From Actinorhabdospora filicis (GTDB lineage Bacteria; Actinomycetota; Actinomycetes; Mycobacteriales; Micromonosporaceae), in the NCBI RefSeq assembly GCF_030269765.1, contig NZ_BSTX01000002.1:901379-965378 (forward strand): a stretch of DNA of 64,000 nucleotides, given 5' to 3'. Position 1 is the stretch's first letter, and every line of letters starts with the position of its first letter. This document shows positions 46,570-55,484 of the stretch, in pieces. Under the pieces are notes generated by a model. It was not told where the DNA came from. It worked only from the letters and a program-made list of their open reading frames with translations, and did not search any database. A program made the translations under genes and the position numbers.

Positions 46570-49500
46570 CCCCAGCAGCGCCGCCGCGCCCGCCCCGTCC
46601 AGCCCCATCGGATCGGGCGGGACGGCCGCCCGGCCCGCCGCGAACGCCGCCCCCAGGCGCGGCAGCAGCCCCGGCAGGACCCCCGCGACGTCCCGGTCGT
46701 GATGCGCGCCCCCGTCCAGGCCCGCCGCGACCCCGAACAGCCGCACCGCTGACGCCTCGTCGCCCGCGGCGAGCGCCGCCAGGCCCACCCCGTCGGCGAT
46801 CACCGGGATCACCCGCAGCCGCGCCGCCGGATGCGTGTTCAGGTACCGCAGCGCCCGGGCGTGCTCGGCCAGACCGCCCGCGACATCGCCCATCGCCACC
46901 AGCGCCCGCCCCAGCCCCGTGCGCGCCAGGCAGGCGAGGGGCTGCGGGTCCGGCGGGGTACCGGCCAGCCGCCCCAGCACCGAGCGGTACAGCGCCGCCG
47001 AGGCGGCGAACTCGCCCCGGGCGCGCAGGATCCCGGCGCGCACGATCCGCGCGTGGGTGTGGGTGTCGGGCCCCAGGGTGTCGTCGAGGAGCCGCTCGGC
47101 GGCCTCCAGCTGCGCCAGGGCCCCGGCGGTCTCGCCGAGGTCGAGGCGCAGGCCCGCCAGCCGCAGCCGCAGATCGGCCGACTCCGGGAACGCCGTCAGC
47201 GCGTCGAGGGCCCCGGTGACCTCGCCGAGCAGCGCGGCCACCCGCGGACGGTCGCCGTCCAGCAGCCGCAGCCCGGCCAGGCTCAGCGCGGCCTTGACCA
47301 CGCTGAAATGGTCCCCGAGGCCCCGCGCGAGCCCCAGCGCCCCCTCCAGGTCGGCGGCGGCCGCGCCCCGGTCCTCACCGCGCCACGCGAACTGGGCGCG
47401 CATCATCAGCGCGGCCGCCGCCAGCCACGGGTCGTCCCCACCGGCGTAGCGGTCCAGGCGCGCGCGGGCCGCGCCGGGCTCACCGGCCAGCATGTGCAGC
47501 GCGGCGGCGATGACCTGCACCGCCACGAACGCGCTGCCCTCCGCCTCGGCGGCGTCCACGAGGGCGCTCATCCGCGCCGCCGCCTCGCCCACCGCCGCGG
47601 TGTCGGCGAACTCCGGCGCCCACCCGGCCAGGCCGGAGGAGAACACGCACATCGCGTACGGACCGGCCGCGCCCGGCGGCGGCGCGTCGGCCAGCGCCAG
47701 CGCCCGCCGCGACCACACCATCGCCTCCTCCCGCTGGTTCAGCGCCCACCACCGGCGGCACAGACCCGCGCACAACCGCAGCGCGCCCACCGCGTCCCCG
47801 GCTTCGATGAGCCGGGTCAGCGCCGCCAGCAGGTCCTCGTGGGCGCGCGCGAACCGCGCCAGCGACACCAGATCACCCGGCTCGTGCGCCGACAGCTCCA
47901 GGTAATGGGCGGCGTGCCGGTCCCGGTACCGGTCATAGACGCGCACGGAGTGGTCGCGGGCCCGGTCGGCGGCGAAGGCGCGGATGGTGTCCAGCATCCG
48001 GTACCCGCCGGGCACGGCGACCACGAAGGACTTGTCCACCAGCGACGGCAGCGTCTCCAGCCCGTACTCACCGCACACCCCCTCGACCGCGGCGAGATCG
48101 GCGGTACCGGCGAAGACCGACAGGCGCGCGGCGAAGTCCTTCTCGGCGTCGGTGAGCAGATCCCAGCTCCACTCCACCACCGCCCGCAGCGTCCGATGGC
48201 GCGGCAGCGCGGTACGGCTGCCCCCGGTCAGCAGCGCGAAACGGTCGTCCAGGCGCGCGGCGAGCTCACCCGGCGGCAGCCAGCGCAGCCGCGCGGCGGC
48301 CAGCTCCACCGCCAGCGGCAGCCCGTCCAGGCGCGCGACCACCGCCGCCGCCGCGGCGTCGTCCAGGACGGCGGCGGGCGCGGCGGCCCGCGCGCGCTCC
48401 CGCAGCAACCGCACGGCGTCGGCCCCGGGCAGGCCCGCCACCGGGTACAGCGCCTCCCCGGTGACCGACAGGGGCTCCCGGCTTGTGGCCAGCACCGTCA
48501 GCCGCGGGCAGGAGGTCAGCAGCCGCTCGGCCAGCGCGGCCGCGGCGCCGATGACGTGCTCGCAGTTGTCCAGGATCAGCAGCGTGCGCCGGTCGCCGAT
48601 GGCGCGCGCGACGCGCTCGGCCACCGGCACCGGATCGGCGCCCAGGACGGGGGAGCGCGGGTCGCGCACCGACAGCACGCGCGCCACCGCCCGCCCGACC
48701 TCGCCCGCCTCGGCGACCGGCGCCAGCTCGGCCAGCCACACCCCGCCCGGCACCGCCACCCCGCGCCCGGCCTCCAGCGCCAGCCGGGTCTTGCCCACCC
48801 CGCCCGGCCCCAGCAGCGTGACCAGCCGGTCGCGCTCCAGCAGCCCCGCGATCGCGGCCAGGTCGTCCTCGCGGCCGACGAGCCCCGTCAGCGGCAGCGG
48901 CAGGTTCCCGCGCGGATCACCCGGCGACTCCGGCGCCCGCAGCACCGCCAGGTGCGCCGCCGACAGCTGCGGACCCGGCGCGGCGCCGAGGTCCTCCGCG
49001 AGGGCCGCGCGGGCGTCCTCGAACGCGGTCAGCGCCTCGGCGGAACGGCCCAGGGCGTGCAGGACGCGCACGTGCAGCGCCCGCAGCGTCTCCCGCCGCG
49101 GATGCGCGGCGGCCTCGGCGGCCAGCAGCGCCGCCACCTCACCCGCGCGCCCGGCGTCCAGGCACGCGTGCGCGTAATCCTCCACCGTGGACAGCCGCAG
49201 CTCCGCCAGCCGCGCCCGCTCCGGCCCCGCCACCCGCTCGTCGAGATCGGCCAGCGCCTCACCCCGCCACAGCGACAGCGCCTCACCCAGAACCCCGGCG
49301 CGGTCACCCGCCTCCCGCGCGGTGGCCAGCAGCCGCCCGAAGGCGGCCAGATCGGTATCGGCGGCCAGCCGGTACCCGTTCTCGGCCGCCGGAAGCACCC
49401 CCGCCCCCAGCGACCGGCGCAGCCGCGAGACCAGCGCCTGCAACGCGTTGGCGGGATTGGCCGGCGGCTCCTCCCACAACAGCCCGATCAGCGTCGCCGA

Positions 49501-49635
49501 CGGCACCGCCCGCGGCGCCCGCCACGCCAGATACGTCAGCAACGCGCGCGGCCGGGCACCGCCCACCGCCACCGGCACGCCGTCCTCACCGCGCGCCTCC
49601 AGCGGCCCGAGCACCCCGATGCGCACGGGACTCAC
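46417..49635 (-). CDS. AfsR/SARP-family regulator with NB-ARC and TPR domains
   Basis: A 1072-residue STAND regulator. Residues 1-~95 are an OmpR-like winged helix (RIGVLGPLEARGEDG), ~96-235 the bacterial transcriptional activation domain, then NB-ARC with P-loop GPGGVGKT (276-283) and a following LLILDNCEH Walker B. TPR-like helices fill the second half. Such proteins activate secondary-metabolite genes and may be phosphorylated in Streptomyces AfsR. It overlaps the NarL regulator gene by four bases, so it belongs to the two-component operon. Residues ~1022-1072 are antisense to drrB and look like read-through rather than a domain. Confidence 0.88.
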   Translation of the reverse strand: MSPVRIGVLGPLEARGEDGVPVAVGGARPRALLTYLAWRAPRAVPSATLIGLLWEEPPANPANALQALVSRLRRSLGAGVLPAAENGYRLAADTDLAAFGRLLATAREAGDRAGVLGEALSLWRGEALADLDERVAGPERARLAELRLSTVEDYAHACLDAGRAGEVAALLAAEAAAHPRRETLRALHVRVLHALGRSAEALTAFEDARAALAEDLGAAPGPQLSAAHLAVLRAPESPGDPRGNLPLPLTGLVGREDDLAAIAGLLERDRLVTLLGPGGVGKTRLALEAGRGVAVPGGVWLAELAPVAEAGEVGRAVARVLSVRDPRSPVLGADPVPVAERVARAIGDRRTLLILDNCEHVIGAAAALAERLLTSCPRLTVLATSREPLSVTGEALYPVAGLPGADAVRLLRERARAAAPAAVLDDAAAAAVVARLDGLPLAVELAAARLRWLPPGELAARLDDRFALLTGGSRTALPRHRTLRAVVEWSWDLLTDAEKDFAARLSVFAGTADLAAVEGVCGEYGLETLPSLVDKSFVVAVPGGYRMLDTIRAFAADRARDHSVRVYDRYRDRHAAHYLELSAHEPGDLVSLARFARAHEDLLAALTRLIEAGDAVGALRLCAGLCRRWWALNQREEAMVWSRRALALADAPPPGAAGPYAMCVFSSGLAGWAPEFADTAAVGEAAARMSALVDAAEAEGSAFVAVQVIAAALHMLAGEPGAARARLDRYAGGDDPWLAAAALMMRAQFAWRGEDRGAAAADLEGALGLARGLGDHFSVVKAALSLAGLRLLDGDRPRVAALLGEVTGALDALTAFPESADLRLRLAGLRLDLGETAGALAQLEAAERLLDDTLGPDTHTHARIVRAGILRARGEFAASAALYRSVLGRLAGTPPDPQPLACLARTGLGRALVAMGDVAGGLAEHARALRYLNTHPAARLRVIPVIADGVGLAALAAGDEASAVRLFGVAAGLDGGAHHDRDVAGVLPGLLPRLGAAFAAGRAAVPPDPMGLDGAGAAALLGLDPALVGGDGQWGGDGGDHRAPDGGGEQVPAEAGGVVAADEQSADDRDQV

Positions 49636-50252
49636 CTTATGACGCCGCGCCTGCGCGCCTCGGCGGTGGCCGCCGTCCGGTTGTCCACCCCCAGCTTGGC
49701 GAAGACCTGCACCAGATGCGACTTCACCGTCGCCTCGGTGATGAACAGCTCCCGCGCGATCGCGGCGTTACTGGCCCCCTCGGCGACCATTCGCAGCACC
49801 TGCGTCTCCCGCGCGGTCAGCGTCCGCGCCGGCGCCCGCACCCGCGACACCAGCCGCGTCGCCACCGACGGCGCCAGCACCGTCTCACCCCGCGCGGCCG
49901 TCGCGATCGCCGCCCGCAGCTCACCCGGCTCGGCGTCCTTCAGCAGATAACCCGTCGCCCCCGCCTCGATCGCACGCAAGATATCGGCCTCGGAGTCATA
50001 GGTGGTCAGCACCAGCACCCGCGGCGGCTCCGGCAGCGCCCGCAGCAGCCGCGTCGTCTCCGCCCCGTCCAGGCCCGCGCCCAGCTGCAGATCCATCACC
50101 ACCACATCGGGACGCAACTCCGGCACGAGCTCCAGCGCGCGCTCGCCGGTGCCGACATCGGCGACCACGCTCAGCCCGCCGTCCTCCAGGGCGGCGCGCA
50201 GACCCTGCCGCACGATCGGGTGATCATCGACGATGAGAACGCGGACGCTCAC
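49632..50252 (-). CDS. NarL-family response regulator
   Basis: A 206-residue regulator. The receiver domain has Asp9-Asp10 and phospho-acceptor Asp54 (VVVMDLQLGAGLDG); the LuxR-type HTH reads LTARETQVLRMVAEGASN, then AIARELFITEATVKSHLVQ. It overlaps both neighbours by four bases (kinase upstream, AfsR-like gene downstream), forming a tight three-gene operon. A likely target is the palindrome pair at 51421-51464, in the divergent promoter region in front of the MacB-like transporter. Confidence 0.9.
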   Translation of the reverse strand: MSVRVLIVDDHPIVRQGLRAALEDGGLSVVADVGTGERALELVPELRPDVVVMDLQLGAGLDGAETTRLLRALPEPPRVLVLTTYDSEADILRAIEAGATGYLLKDAEPGELRAAIATAARGETVLAPSVATRLVSRVRAPARTLTARETQVLRMVAEGASNAAIARELFITEATVKSHLVQVFAKLGVDNRTAATAEARRRGVIR

Positions 50253-51388
50253 GGCTCCTCCTGCCTGGGCACGGTCGCGTTGACCGCGGTCCCCGAACCC
50301 GGCCGCGACTCCACGATCAGCCGCCCGCCGACCTCGGCGAGCCGGTCGCGCATCGCCGCCAGCCCCAGGCCCGTCCCGGACGTCGGCGCGGGGGAGGGGT
50401 CGGCGGGATCGAAGCCCTTCCCGTCATCGGCGACATCGACGCTGACCGCCTCGGGCTGCACCGTCAGCGTCACCGCCACCCGCGTGGCCCCCGCGTGCTG
50501 CCGCACATTGGCCACCGCGCTCTGCGCCGCCCGCAGCAGCGCCACCGCCGCCGGAGTCGGCAGGCGCGGCGGCTCACCGTCCACCACCAGCGTGGCGTCC
50601 AGGCCGTAGTCACGGGCCTCGGCGACCAGCCCCTCCAGTGCCTTGGGCAGCGACGCGCCGTCCAGCTCGGCCGGGGTCAGCGCCCGCACCAGGCGGCGGG
50701 TGTCCTCCAGCGCCACCCGCGCGGCACCCACCGCGGTCTCCACCGCCCCCGGACGCCCCGAGCGCAGCAGCATGATGATCCCCGACAGCGACTGCCCCAC
50801 CGTGTCATGGATCTCCCGGGCCAGGCGCTCCCGCTCGGCCAGCACACCCGCGCGCCGCTCGGTGGCCGCCAGCCGGTCGCGCGCGGCGGCCAGCTCCAGG
50901 CTCTGCTCACGCAGATCCCGGTACACCACCGTGATCACCACCGCCACCGCCGCGCCGATCACCGGCCCCAGCACCGCCGCGACGTCCACCCGCCCCCGCT
51001 GCCACGCGAAGACCACCACCGTCACCGCCGTCAGCCCCGCCACGCACACCAGCGCGACCCGCAGCGGCAGCAGCTGAAGGAACAACAGGAACAGCGGGAA
51101 GACCACCCACGCGAAATCCGCCGACAGCAGCGACAGCCCGGCCCAGCCCGCCGTCAGCACCACCAGCCACACCGCCGCCACCGTCCGGTCACCCGAACGC
51201 CGCGCCAGCACCACACCCAGCCCGTACCAGGCCGCCAGCAGCAGCGCGCCCACCACGCACCACGCCGCGTGCCGCCCCGCCGCGACCGCGCGCACCGCCC
51301 CCACCGCGACCAGCGCGGCGAACAGGACGTGCTGCGCCCGGCGCAGCAGCGCGAGCGCCACCGGGCGGGCCGTGGACGGACTGGTCAC
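50249..51388 (-). CDS. Membrane sensor histidine kinase (HisKA_3)
   Basis: A 379-residue kinase with about five membrane helices in residues 18-156, a short helical linker, HisKA_3 with phospho-acceptor His194 (REIHDTVGQSLSG) and a HATPase domain (VANVRQHAGATRV, DDGKGFDP, GLGLAAMRDR). There is no extracytoplasmic sensor domain, as in DesK/LiaS-like intramembrane sensors that watch the membrane itself. It starts the operon with the NarL regulator and AfsR-like protein and is divergent from a MacB-like ABC transporter, an arrangement seen for drug or envelope-stress responses. Confidence 0.9.
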   Translation of the reverse strand: MTSPSTARPVALALLRRAQHVLFAALVAVGAVRAVAAGRHAAWCVVGALLLAAWYGLGVVLARRSGDRTVAAVWLVVLTAGWAGLSLLSADFAWVVFPLFLLFLQLLPLRVALVCVAGLTAVTVVVFAWQRGRVDVAAVLGPVIGAAVAVVITVVYRDLREQSLELAAARDRLAATERRAGVLAERERLAREIHDTVGQSLSGIIMLLRSGRPGAVETAVGAARVALEDTRRLVRALTPAELDGASLPKALEGLVAEARDYGLDATLVVDGEPPRLPTPAAVALLRAAQSAVANVRQHAGATRVAVTLTVQPEAVSVDVADDGKGFDPADPSPAPTSGTGLGLAAMRDRLAEVGGRLIVESRPGSGTAVNATVPRQEEP

Positions 51389-51420
51389 CCCCCGACGCTA
51401 GCCGCGCGAGCGCCACCCGG

Positions 51421-51464
51421 CCTCCAACTTTGGTTGGAGGCCCGCTCCCATCGCGCTTGCGATG
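51421..51464. promoter_or_regulatory. Two adjacent perfect palindromes, candidate regulator site
   Basis: CCTCCAAC-TTTG-GTTGGAGG (51421-51440, eight-base arms) and CATCGC-GCTT-GCGATG (51449-51464, six-base arms) lie between the divergent kinase and permease genes. NarL-family regulators in LiaR/DesR-like systems bind short dyads of this kind in the transporter promoter. The first is the stronger candidate. Confidence 0.6.
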
Positions 51465-51497
51465 CCGCCCGGCCGGACGCGAACCAGGCTTGGCCGG

Positions 51498-52514
51498 GTG
51501 TTCATCGCCTGGAGAGAACTCGGCTACGCCAAAGGGCGCTTCGCGCTGCTCGGCGGCGTCATCGCCCTCATGACCCTCATGGTCGTCCTGCTCACCGGAC
51601 TCACCGCCGGCCTCGGCGCCGCCAGCGTCTCGGCGGTCACCGCGCTGCCACCCGGAGACCTCGTCTTCCAGGAACCGGCCGCCGCGCAGAAGACCGACTT
51701 CGCCACCTCCGCGCTCCCGCCCGCCACCGTCACCGCCCTCGGCGGCGACCCCATCGGCGTCTCCACCACCCGCATGACCAGCGGCGACACCACCGACGCG
51801 GTCACCGTCCTGGGCGCCGACCCCGCCCTCTACCCCGCCACCGAGACCGGCACCGCCCCCGGCGCCGGACAGGCCGCCGTCACCGCCGGGCTGAACGCCT
51901 CCATCGGCGACTCCGTCACCTTGAGCGGGCACACCTACACCGTCACCGCCATCGTCGACGACGTCACCTTCAACCACCTGCCCGTCGTCTACGTGACCTT
52001 CACCGACTGGCAGGCCCTCGCCCGCACCGACACCGCCTCCGCCGTCCTCGTCGACGGCACCGCACCCCACGTCCCCGGCACCGTCGCCGCCGACCGCGAC
52101 ACCGCCTACGCCGCCGTCGGCGGCTACTCCTCCGAACAGGGCTCCCTCACCCTCATGCGCGTCCTCCTGCTCGGCGTGTCCGTCCTCATCGTCGGCGCCT
52201 TCTTCACCGTGTGGACCATGCAGCGCGCCGGCGACCTCGCCGTCGTCCGCGCCATCGGCGGCGGACGCGGCTACCTCCTGCGCGACGCCCTCGGCCAGGC
52301 CCTGGCCGTCCTGCTCGCCGGAGCCGCCATCGGCGGCGGCGCGGCCGCCGGGCTCGGCGCGCTCGCCTCGCAAGCCGTCCCCTTCGTCCTGGACGTCGCC
52401 ACCGTCGCCGTCCCCGTCGCCGCGATGGTCGGCGTCGGCCTGCTCGGCGCGGCCGTGTGCGTGCGCCGCACCACCACCGTCGACCCACTCACCGCCCTGG
52501 GAGCCGCCCGATGA
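51498..52514 (+). CDS. FtsX/MacB-like ABC transporter permease
   Basis: A 338-residue protein. One N-terminal helix (GRFALLGGVIALMTLMVVLL) is followed by an extracytoplasmic domain of about 190 residues (mainly beta, Thr/Ala-rich) and a FtsX-type bundle of three helices (LLLGVSVLIVGAFFTVWT, QALAVLLAGAAIGGGAA, VAAMVGVGLLGAAVCV). GTG 51498 is chosen as the family start; an in-frame ATG at 51462 lies inside the operator region. It overlaps the ATPase gene by four bases. MacB-like transporters transmit force to outside partners or extrude lipophilic antibiotics. Confidence 0.87.
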   Translation: MFIAWRELGYAKGRFALLGGVIALMTLMVVLLTGLTAGLGAASVSAVTALPPGDLVFQEPAAAQKTDFATSALPPATVTALGGDPIGVSTTRMTSGDTTDAVTVLGADPALYPATETGTAPGAGQAAVTAGLNASIGDSVTLSGHTYTVTAIVDDVTFNHLPVVYVTFTDWQALARTDTASAVLVDGTAPHVPGTVAADRDTAYAAVGGYSSEQGSLTLMRVLLLGVSVLIVGAFFTVWTMQRAGDLAVVRAIGGGRGYLLRDALGQALAVLLAGAAIGGGAAAGLGALASQAVPFVLDVATVAVPVAAMVGVGLLGAAVCVRRTTTVDPLTALGAAR

Positions 52515-53182
52515 GCCTGATCATGAAGGACGTCCGCCTCACCTACCCCGACGGCGACCGCCGCCTCGTCGCCCTCGACGACGTGTCCCTCACCGTCGAG
52601 CCCGGCGAGATCGTGGCCGTCACCGGGCCCTCCGGCTCCGGCAAGTCCAGCCTCCTGGCCGTGGCCGGCGCCCTCGTCACCGCCGAGTCGGGCACCGTCG
52701 CCGTGGCCGGCACCGACGTCACCGGCCTGGGCCAGAAGGACCGCGACCGGCTGCGCCGCGACCGCGTCGGCTTCGTCTTCCAGCAGGCCAACCTCCTGGC
52801 CGCGCTCACCGCCCTCGACCAGCTCCTCCTCGTCGCCCACGTCACCGGCGCCCCCAAGGCCGCCGCCAGGACCCGCGCGATGGAGCTCCTCGACTACGTC
52901 GGCCTCGCCGCCAAGGCCCACCGCCGCCCCGGCAGGCTCTCCGGCGGCGAGCGCCAGCGCGTCGCCGTCGCCCGCGCCCTCATGGGCGAGCCCGCGCTGC
53001 TGCTGGTCGACGAGCCGACCTCGGCGCTGGACGCCGAACGCGGCCACGACGTCATCGCCCTCCTGCGCGACGCCACCCGCGAGCGCCGCACCGCCACCGT
53101 CGTCGTCACCCACGACCTGCGCCACCTCGATCTCCTCGACCGCGCCATGGAGATGCGCGACGGTACCTTGACCCCCTCTTAA
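52511..53182 (+). CDS. MacB/LolD-like ABC transporter ATPase
   Basis: A 223-residue ATPase with Walker A GPSGSGKSS, signature LSGGERQRVAVARAL and Walker B LLLVDEPTSALD. The LolD/MacB-type FQQANLLAALTALDQLLL Q-loop region is present. It partners with the FtsX-like permease through an ATGA overlap. The unit is divergent from the kinase/regulator operon and is probably its target. Confidence 0.92.
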   Translation: MSLIMKDVRLTYPDGDRRLVALDDVSLTVEPGEIVAVTGPSGSGKSSLLAVAGALVTAESGTVAVAGTDVTGLGQKDRDRLRRDRVGFVFQQANLLAALTALDQLLLVAHVTGAPKAAARTRAMELLDYVGLAAKAHRRPGRLSGGERQRVAVARALMGEPALLLVDEPTSALDAERGHDVIALLRDATRERRTATVVVTHDLRHLDLLDRAMEMRDGTLTPS

Positions 53183-53250
53183 ACGCGCTCGGCGAGCGCC
53201 CCGGACGGCGGGTAACCTTCCCGCCGTCCACGAGGAGGGGAGACACGACG

Positions 53251-54921
53251 GTGGAGAACATCACCGAGCTGGCCGCCGACTACTACACCGCCTGGTGCGA
53301 GAACGAGCCGATCTACGCGTCCGTGCAGGGCACACCCGGATACGACGCCGAGGTCCCCGACCCGACCCGCGAGGGCTCGGCCGCCTGGGACGCCCGCCTC
53401 GCCGGGTTCGCCGCCCGCGTCGAGGCCATCGACCCCGAAACCCTCCACGGCGAGGACCGTGTCACCCGCGACATGCTCGCCCGCACCATCCGCGACGACC
53501 GCGAGGCCATCGCCGGGGGCCTGGGCGAGATCGCCGTCAGCGCCACCACCAGCGGCGTCCTCGCCGAGATGGTCGCGGTGGTCCCCATGACCAACGTCGG
53601 CGACCCCGCCCTCGCCGAGGCCTACCTGACCCGCCTCGGCAAGCTCGGCGGATACTTCGACGGCCTCACCGGCCGCTACCTCCAGGCCGTCGCCGAGGGA
53701 CGCACCCCCACCGAGCGCGGCGTACGCCAGACCATCGCCCAGATCGACGGCTACCTCGCCAACCCCGTCGCCACCGACCCCATGCTGCGGCCCCGGCCCG
53801 AAGGCGTCGACACCGAGGCCTGGCGCGCACGCGGTGCCGACATCGTCGCGGGCTCCTTCCGGCCCGCCCTCGCCCGCTACCGCGCCGCCCTCGCCGAGAG
53901 GATCCTGCCCACCGCACGCGGCCAGGAACACGTCGGCGTCACCCACGTCCCCGGCGGCGCCGAGGCCTACCGCGACGCCGTCCGCCGCCACACCACCACC
54001 GAGATGACCCCCGAGGAACTCCACGAGACCGGCCTCGCCCTCGTCGCCGGACTGCGCGAGGAGTTCGCCGAACGCGGCGGCCGCGCCCTCGGCGCCACCG
54101 GCACCGCCCAGGTCCTCACCACCCTGCGCACCGACCCCGCCCTGCGCTACACCAGCGCCGAGGAGATCGTCGACACCGTCACCATCGCCCTCCGCCGCGC
54201 CGAGGAGGCCCTCCCCGACGCCTTCAAGTCCTACGACATCGCCCCCTGCGTCGTCCGCCCCATGGACGCCACCGAAGCCGCCGACTCCGTCCTCGGCTAC
54301 TACCTCGCCCCCTCCGGCGACGGCTCCCGCCCCGGCGCCCACGTGGTCAACACCTACCGCCCCGACCTGCGCACCCGCTTCGAATACGAGTGCCTCGCCT
54401 TCCACGAGTCCGTCCCCGGCCACCACCTCCAGCTCGCCCTCGGCGTCGCCCTCACAGGCCTCCCCGATTTCCGCCGCTACGCCTACGTCACCGCCCATTC
54501 CGAGGGCTGGGGCCTCTACACCGAACGCCTCACCGACGAACTCGGCCTCTACACCGACGAGCTCGCCAAGCTCGGCATGGTCTCCTTCGACGCCTGGCGC
54601 GCCTGCCGCCTCGTGGTCGACACCGGCATGCACTACTACGGCTGGTCCCGGGAGAAGGCGATCCAGTACATGCTGGACAACACGGCGCTGTCCGAGGCCA
54701 ACATCGTCAACGAGGTCGACCGCTACATCGCCTGGCCCGGCCAGGCCCTGGCGTACATGGTCGGCCGCCTGCGCATCCAGGCCGCCCGCGACCGCGCGAA
54801 GAAGACCATGGGCGACCGCTTCGACCTGAAGGGCTTCCACGACCAGGTCCTCGGGCACGGCTCGATCCCGCTGGACACGATGGACGGCGCGATCGACCGA
54901 TGGGCTGCGGCGACGAGCTAG
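53251..54921 (+). CDS. DUF885-family protein, probable zinc carboxypeptidase-like enzyme
   Basis: A 556-residue soluble, mostly helical protein with the HExxH-type motif FHESVPGHHLQ near residue 388, a downstream HSEGWGLYTE that supplies the third ligand Glu, and the family's closing YIAWPGQALAYMVG. DUF885 members are metallopeptidase-like proteins, many annotated without biochemical proof. GTG 53251 follows GGAGGGGAGA. The gene is single, 68 bases behind the MacB-like unit. Confidence 0.85.
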   Translation: MENITELAADYYTAWCENEPIYASVQGTPGYDAEVPDPTREGSAAWDARLAGFAARVEAIDPETLHGEDRVTRDMLARTIRDDREAIAGGLGEIAVSATTSGVLAEMVAVVPMTNVGDPALAEAYLTRLGKLGGYFDGLTGRYLQAVAEGRTPTERGVRQTIAQIDGYLANPVATDPMLRPRPEGVDTEAWRARGADIVAGSFRPALARYRAALAERILPTARGQEHVGVTHVPGGAEAYRDAVRRHTTTEMTPEELHETGLALVAGLREEFAERGGRALGATGTAQVLTTLRTDPALRYTSAEEIVDTVTIALRRAEEALPDAFKSYDIAPCVVRPMDATEAADSVLGYYLAPSGDGSRPGAHVVNTYRPDLRTRFEYECLAFHESVPGHHLQLALGVALTGLPDFRRYAYVTAHSEGWGLYTERLTDELGLYTDELAKLGMVSFDAWRACRLVVDTGMHYYGWSREKAIQYMLDNTALSEANIVNEVDRYIAWPGQALAYMVGRLRIQAARDRAKKTMGDRFDLKGFHDQVLGHGSIPLDTMDGAIDRWAAATS

Positions 54922-54976
54922 AAGGATGTCGACGGTCACCGGCACAGGTACGAAGACGGGCCGAAGATCGCCAGCG

Positions 54977-55040
54977 AGCCGCAAAACTGAGCCGCAACGA
55001 GACCGTCAGTAAGCCGCAGAACTGAGCCGCACCGAGACGG
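54977..55040 (+). repeat. Two-copy tandem repeat, 29-base unit, 35-base period
   Basis: Copy 1 (54977-55005) and copy 2 (55012-55040) share 26 of 29 bases; each contains AGCCGCARAACTGAGCCGCA followed by MCGAGACSG. A partial third copy (AGCCCGCAGAAC) begins at 55046. The unit itself contains AGCCGCA twice. Confidence 0.8.
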
Positions 55041-55148
55041 CCCGCAGCCCGCAGAACAGACGGCAACCCAAGACCAGCCCGCGCGAAAACAGCGACCCGG
55101 GATAGGAGAGGTGGATCCTCCGTCGGTCGGCCAGACGTGTTCTCAGGA

Positions 55149-55206
55149 CGCAGGTTCTGGGGGTGTCAAGACACGCTCTTCCGTCTTGACACCCCCAGGT
55201 TCTGCG
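55149..55206. repeat. Long perfect inverted repeat
   Basis: CTGGGGGTGTCAAGAC (55157-55172) is the exact reverse complement of GTCTTGACACCCCCAG (55183-55198), with a 10-base loop. Beyond a GTT/GTT internal loop, CGCAG (55149-55153) also pairs with CTGCG (55202-55206), extending the stem by five bases. There is no U-tract. It could be a stable RNA hairpin, a large operator (it contains TTGACA on both strands) or a mobile-element end. Confidence 0.8.
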
Positions 55207-55484
55207 TTCAGCGTCGTTCCAGCCGGCCAGAGGAGGAGACGCCTCCCGAGAGAGGCCCAGGTCCAGGACAGCGTCCTGGTCGGGGACGAGGGCTGAAAGC
55301 CCAGGCCAGACGGCGACCCTCACTTAGCCGCAACGCCGTGGATACATCGAACACGGACGATCCGCGGGGCGATAGACAAGAAGCACGACGAGCCACAACA
55401 GGCGTCGGAAACAAGCCCCCCACCCCGGTCACACTTCCCCCACCGAACCGGTCATGTGTGCGACACCCCACAAAGGAGAGCACC

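Larger units (their letters stand above)
54922..55484. other. Non-coding stretch of 563 bases with repeats and a long hairpin
   Basis: No frame here has a convincing start or family. The plus strand is unusually poor in T and rich in A/C/G (AGCCGCA recurs at least five times), unlike coding sequence in this genome. It holds a 35-base-period tandem repeat (54977-55040) and a perfect 16-bp inverted repeat (55157-55198). A GGAGAG site and ATG at 55485 start the next gene. Possible uses: a small RNA, a terminator, or remains of an insertion. Confidence 0.5.

Noticed and set aside
46831..49950. A 1039-codon plus-strand frame antisense to the AfsR-like gene
   Set aside because: Arg/Gln/Pro-rich sequence with no motifs; the minus-strand frame has clear domains.
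55149..55206. Hairpin considered as a tRNA or IS end
   Set aside because: No cloverleaf, CCA end or transposase nearby; it is only a simple stem.
55137..55484. In-frame upstream extension of the VOC protein
   Set aside because: The sequence before ATG 55485 is the repeat and hairpin region; AAAGGAGA and homology fix the start at 55485.
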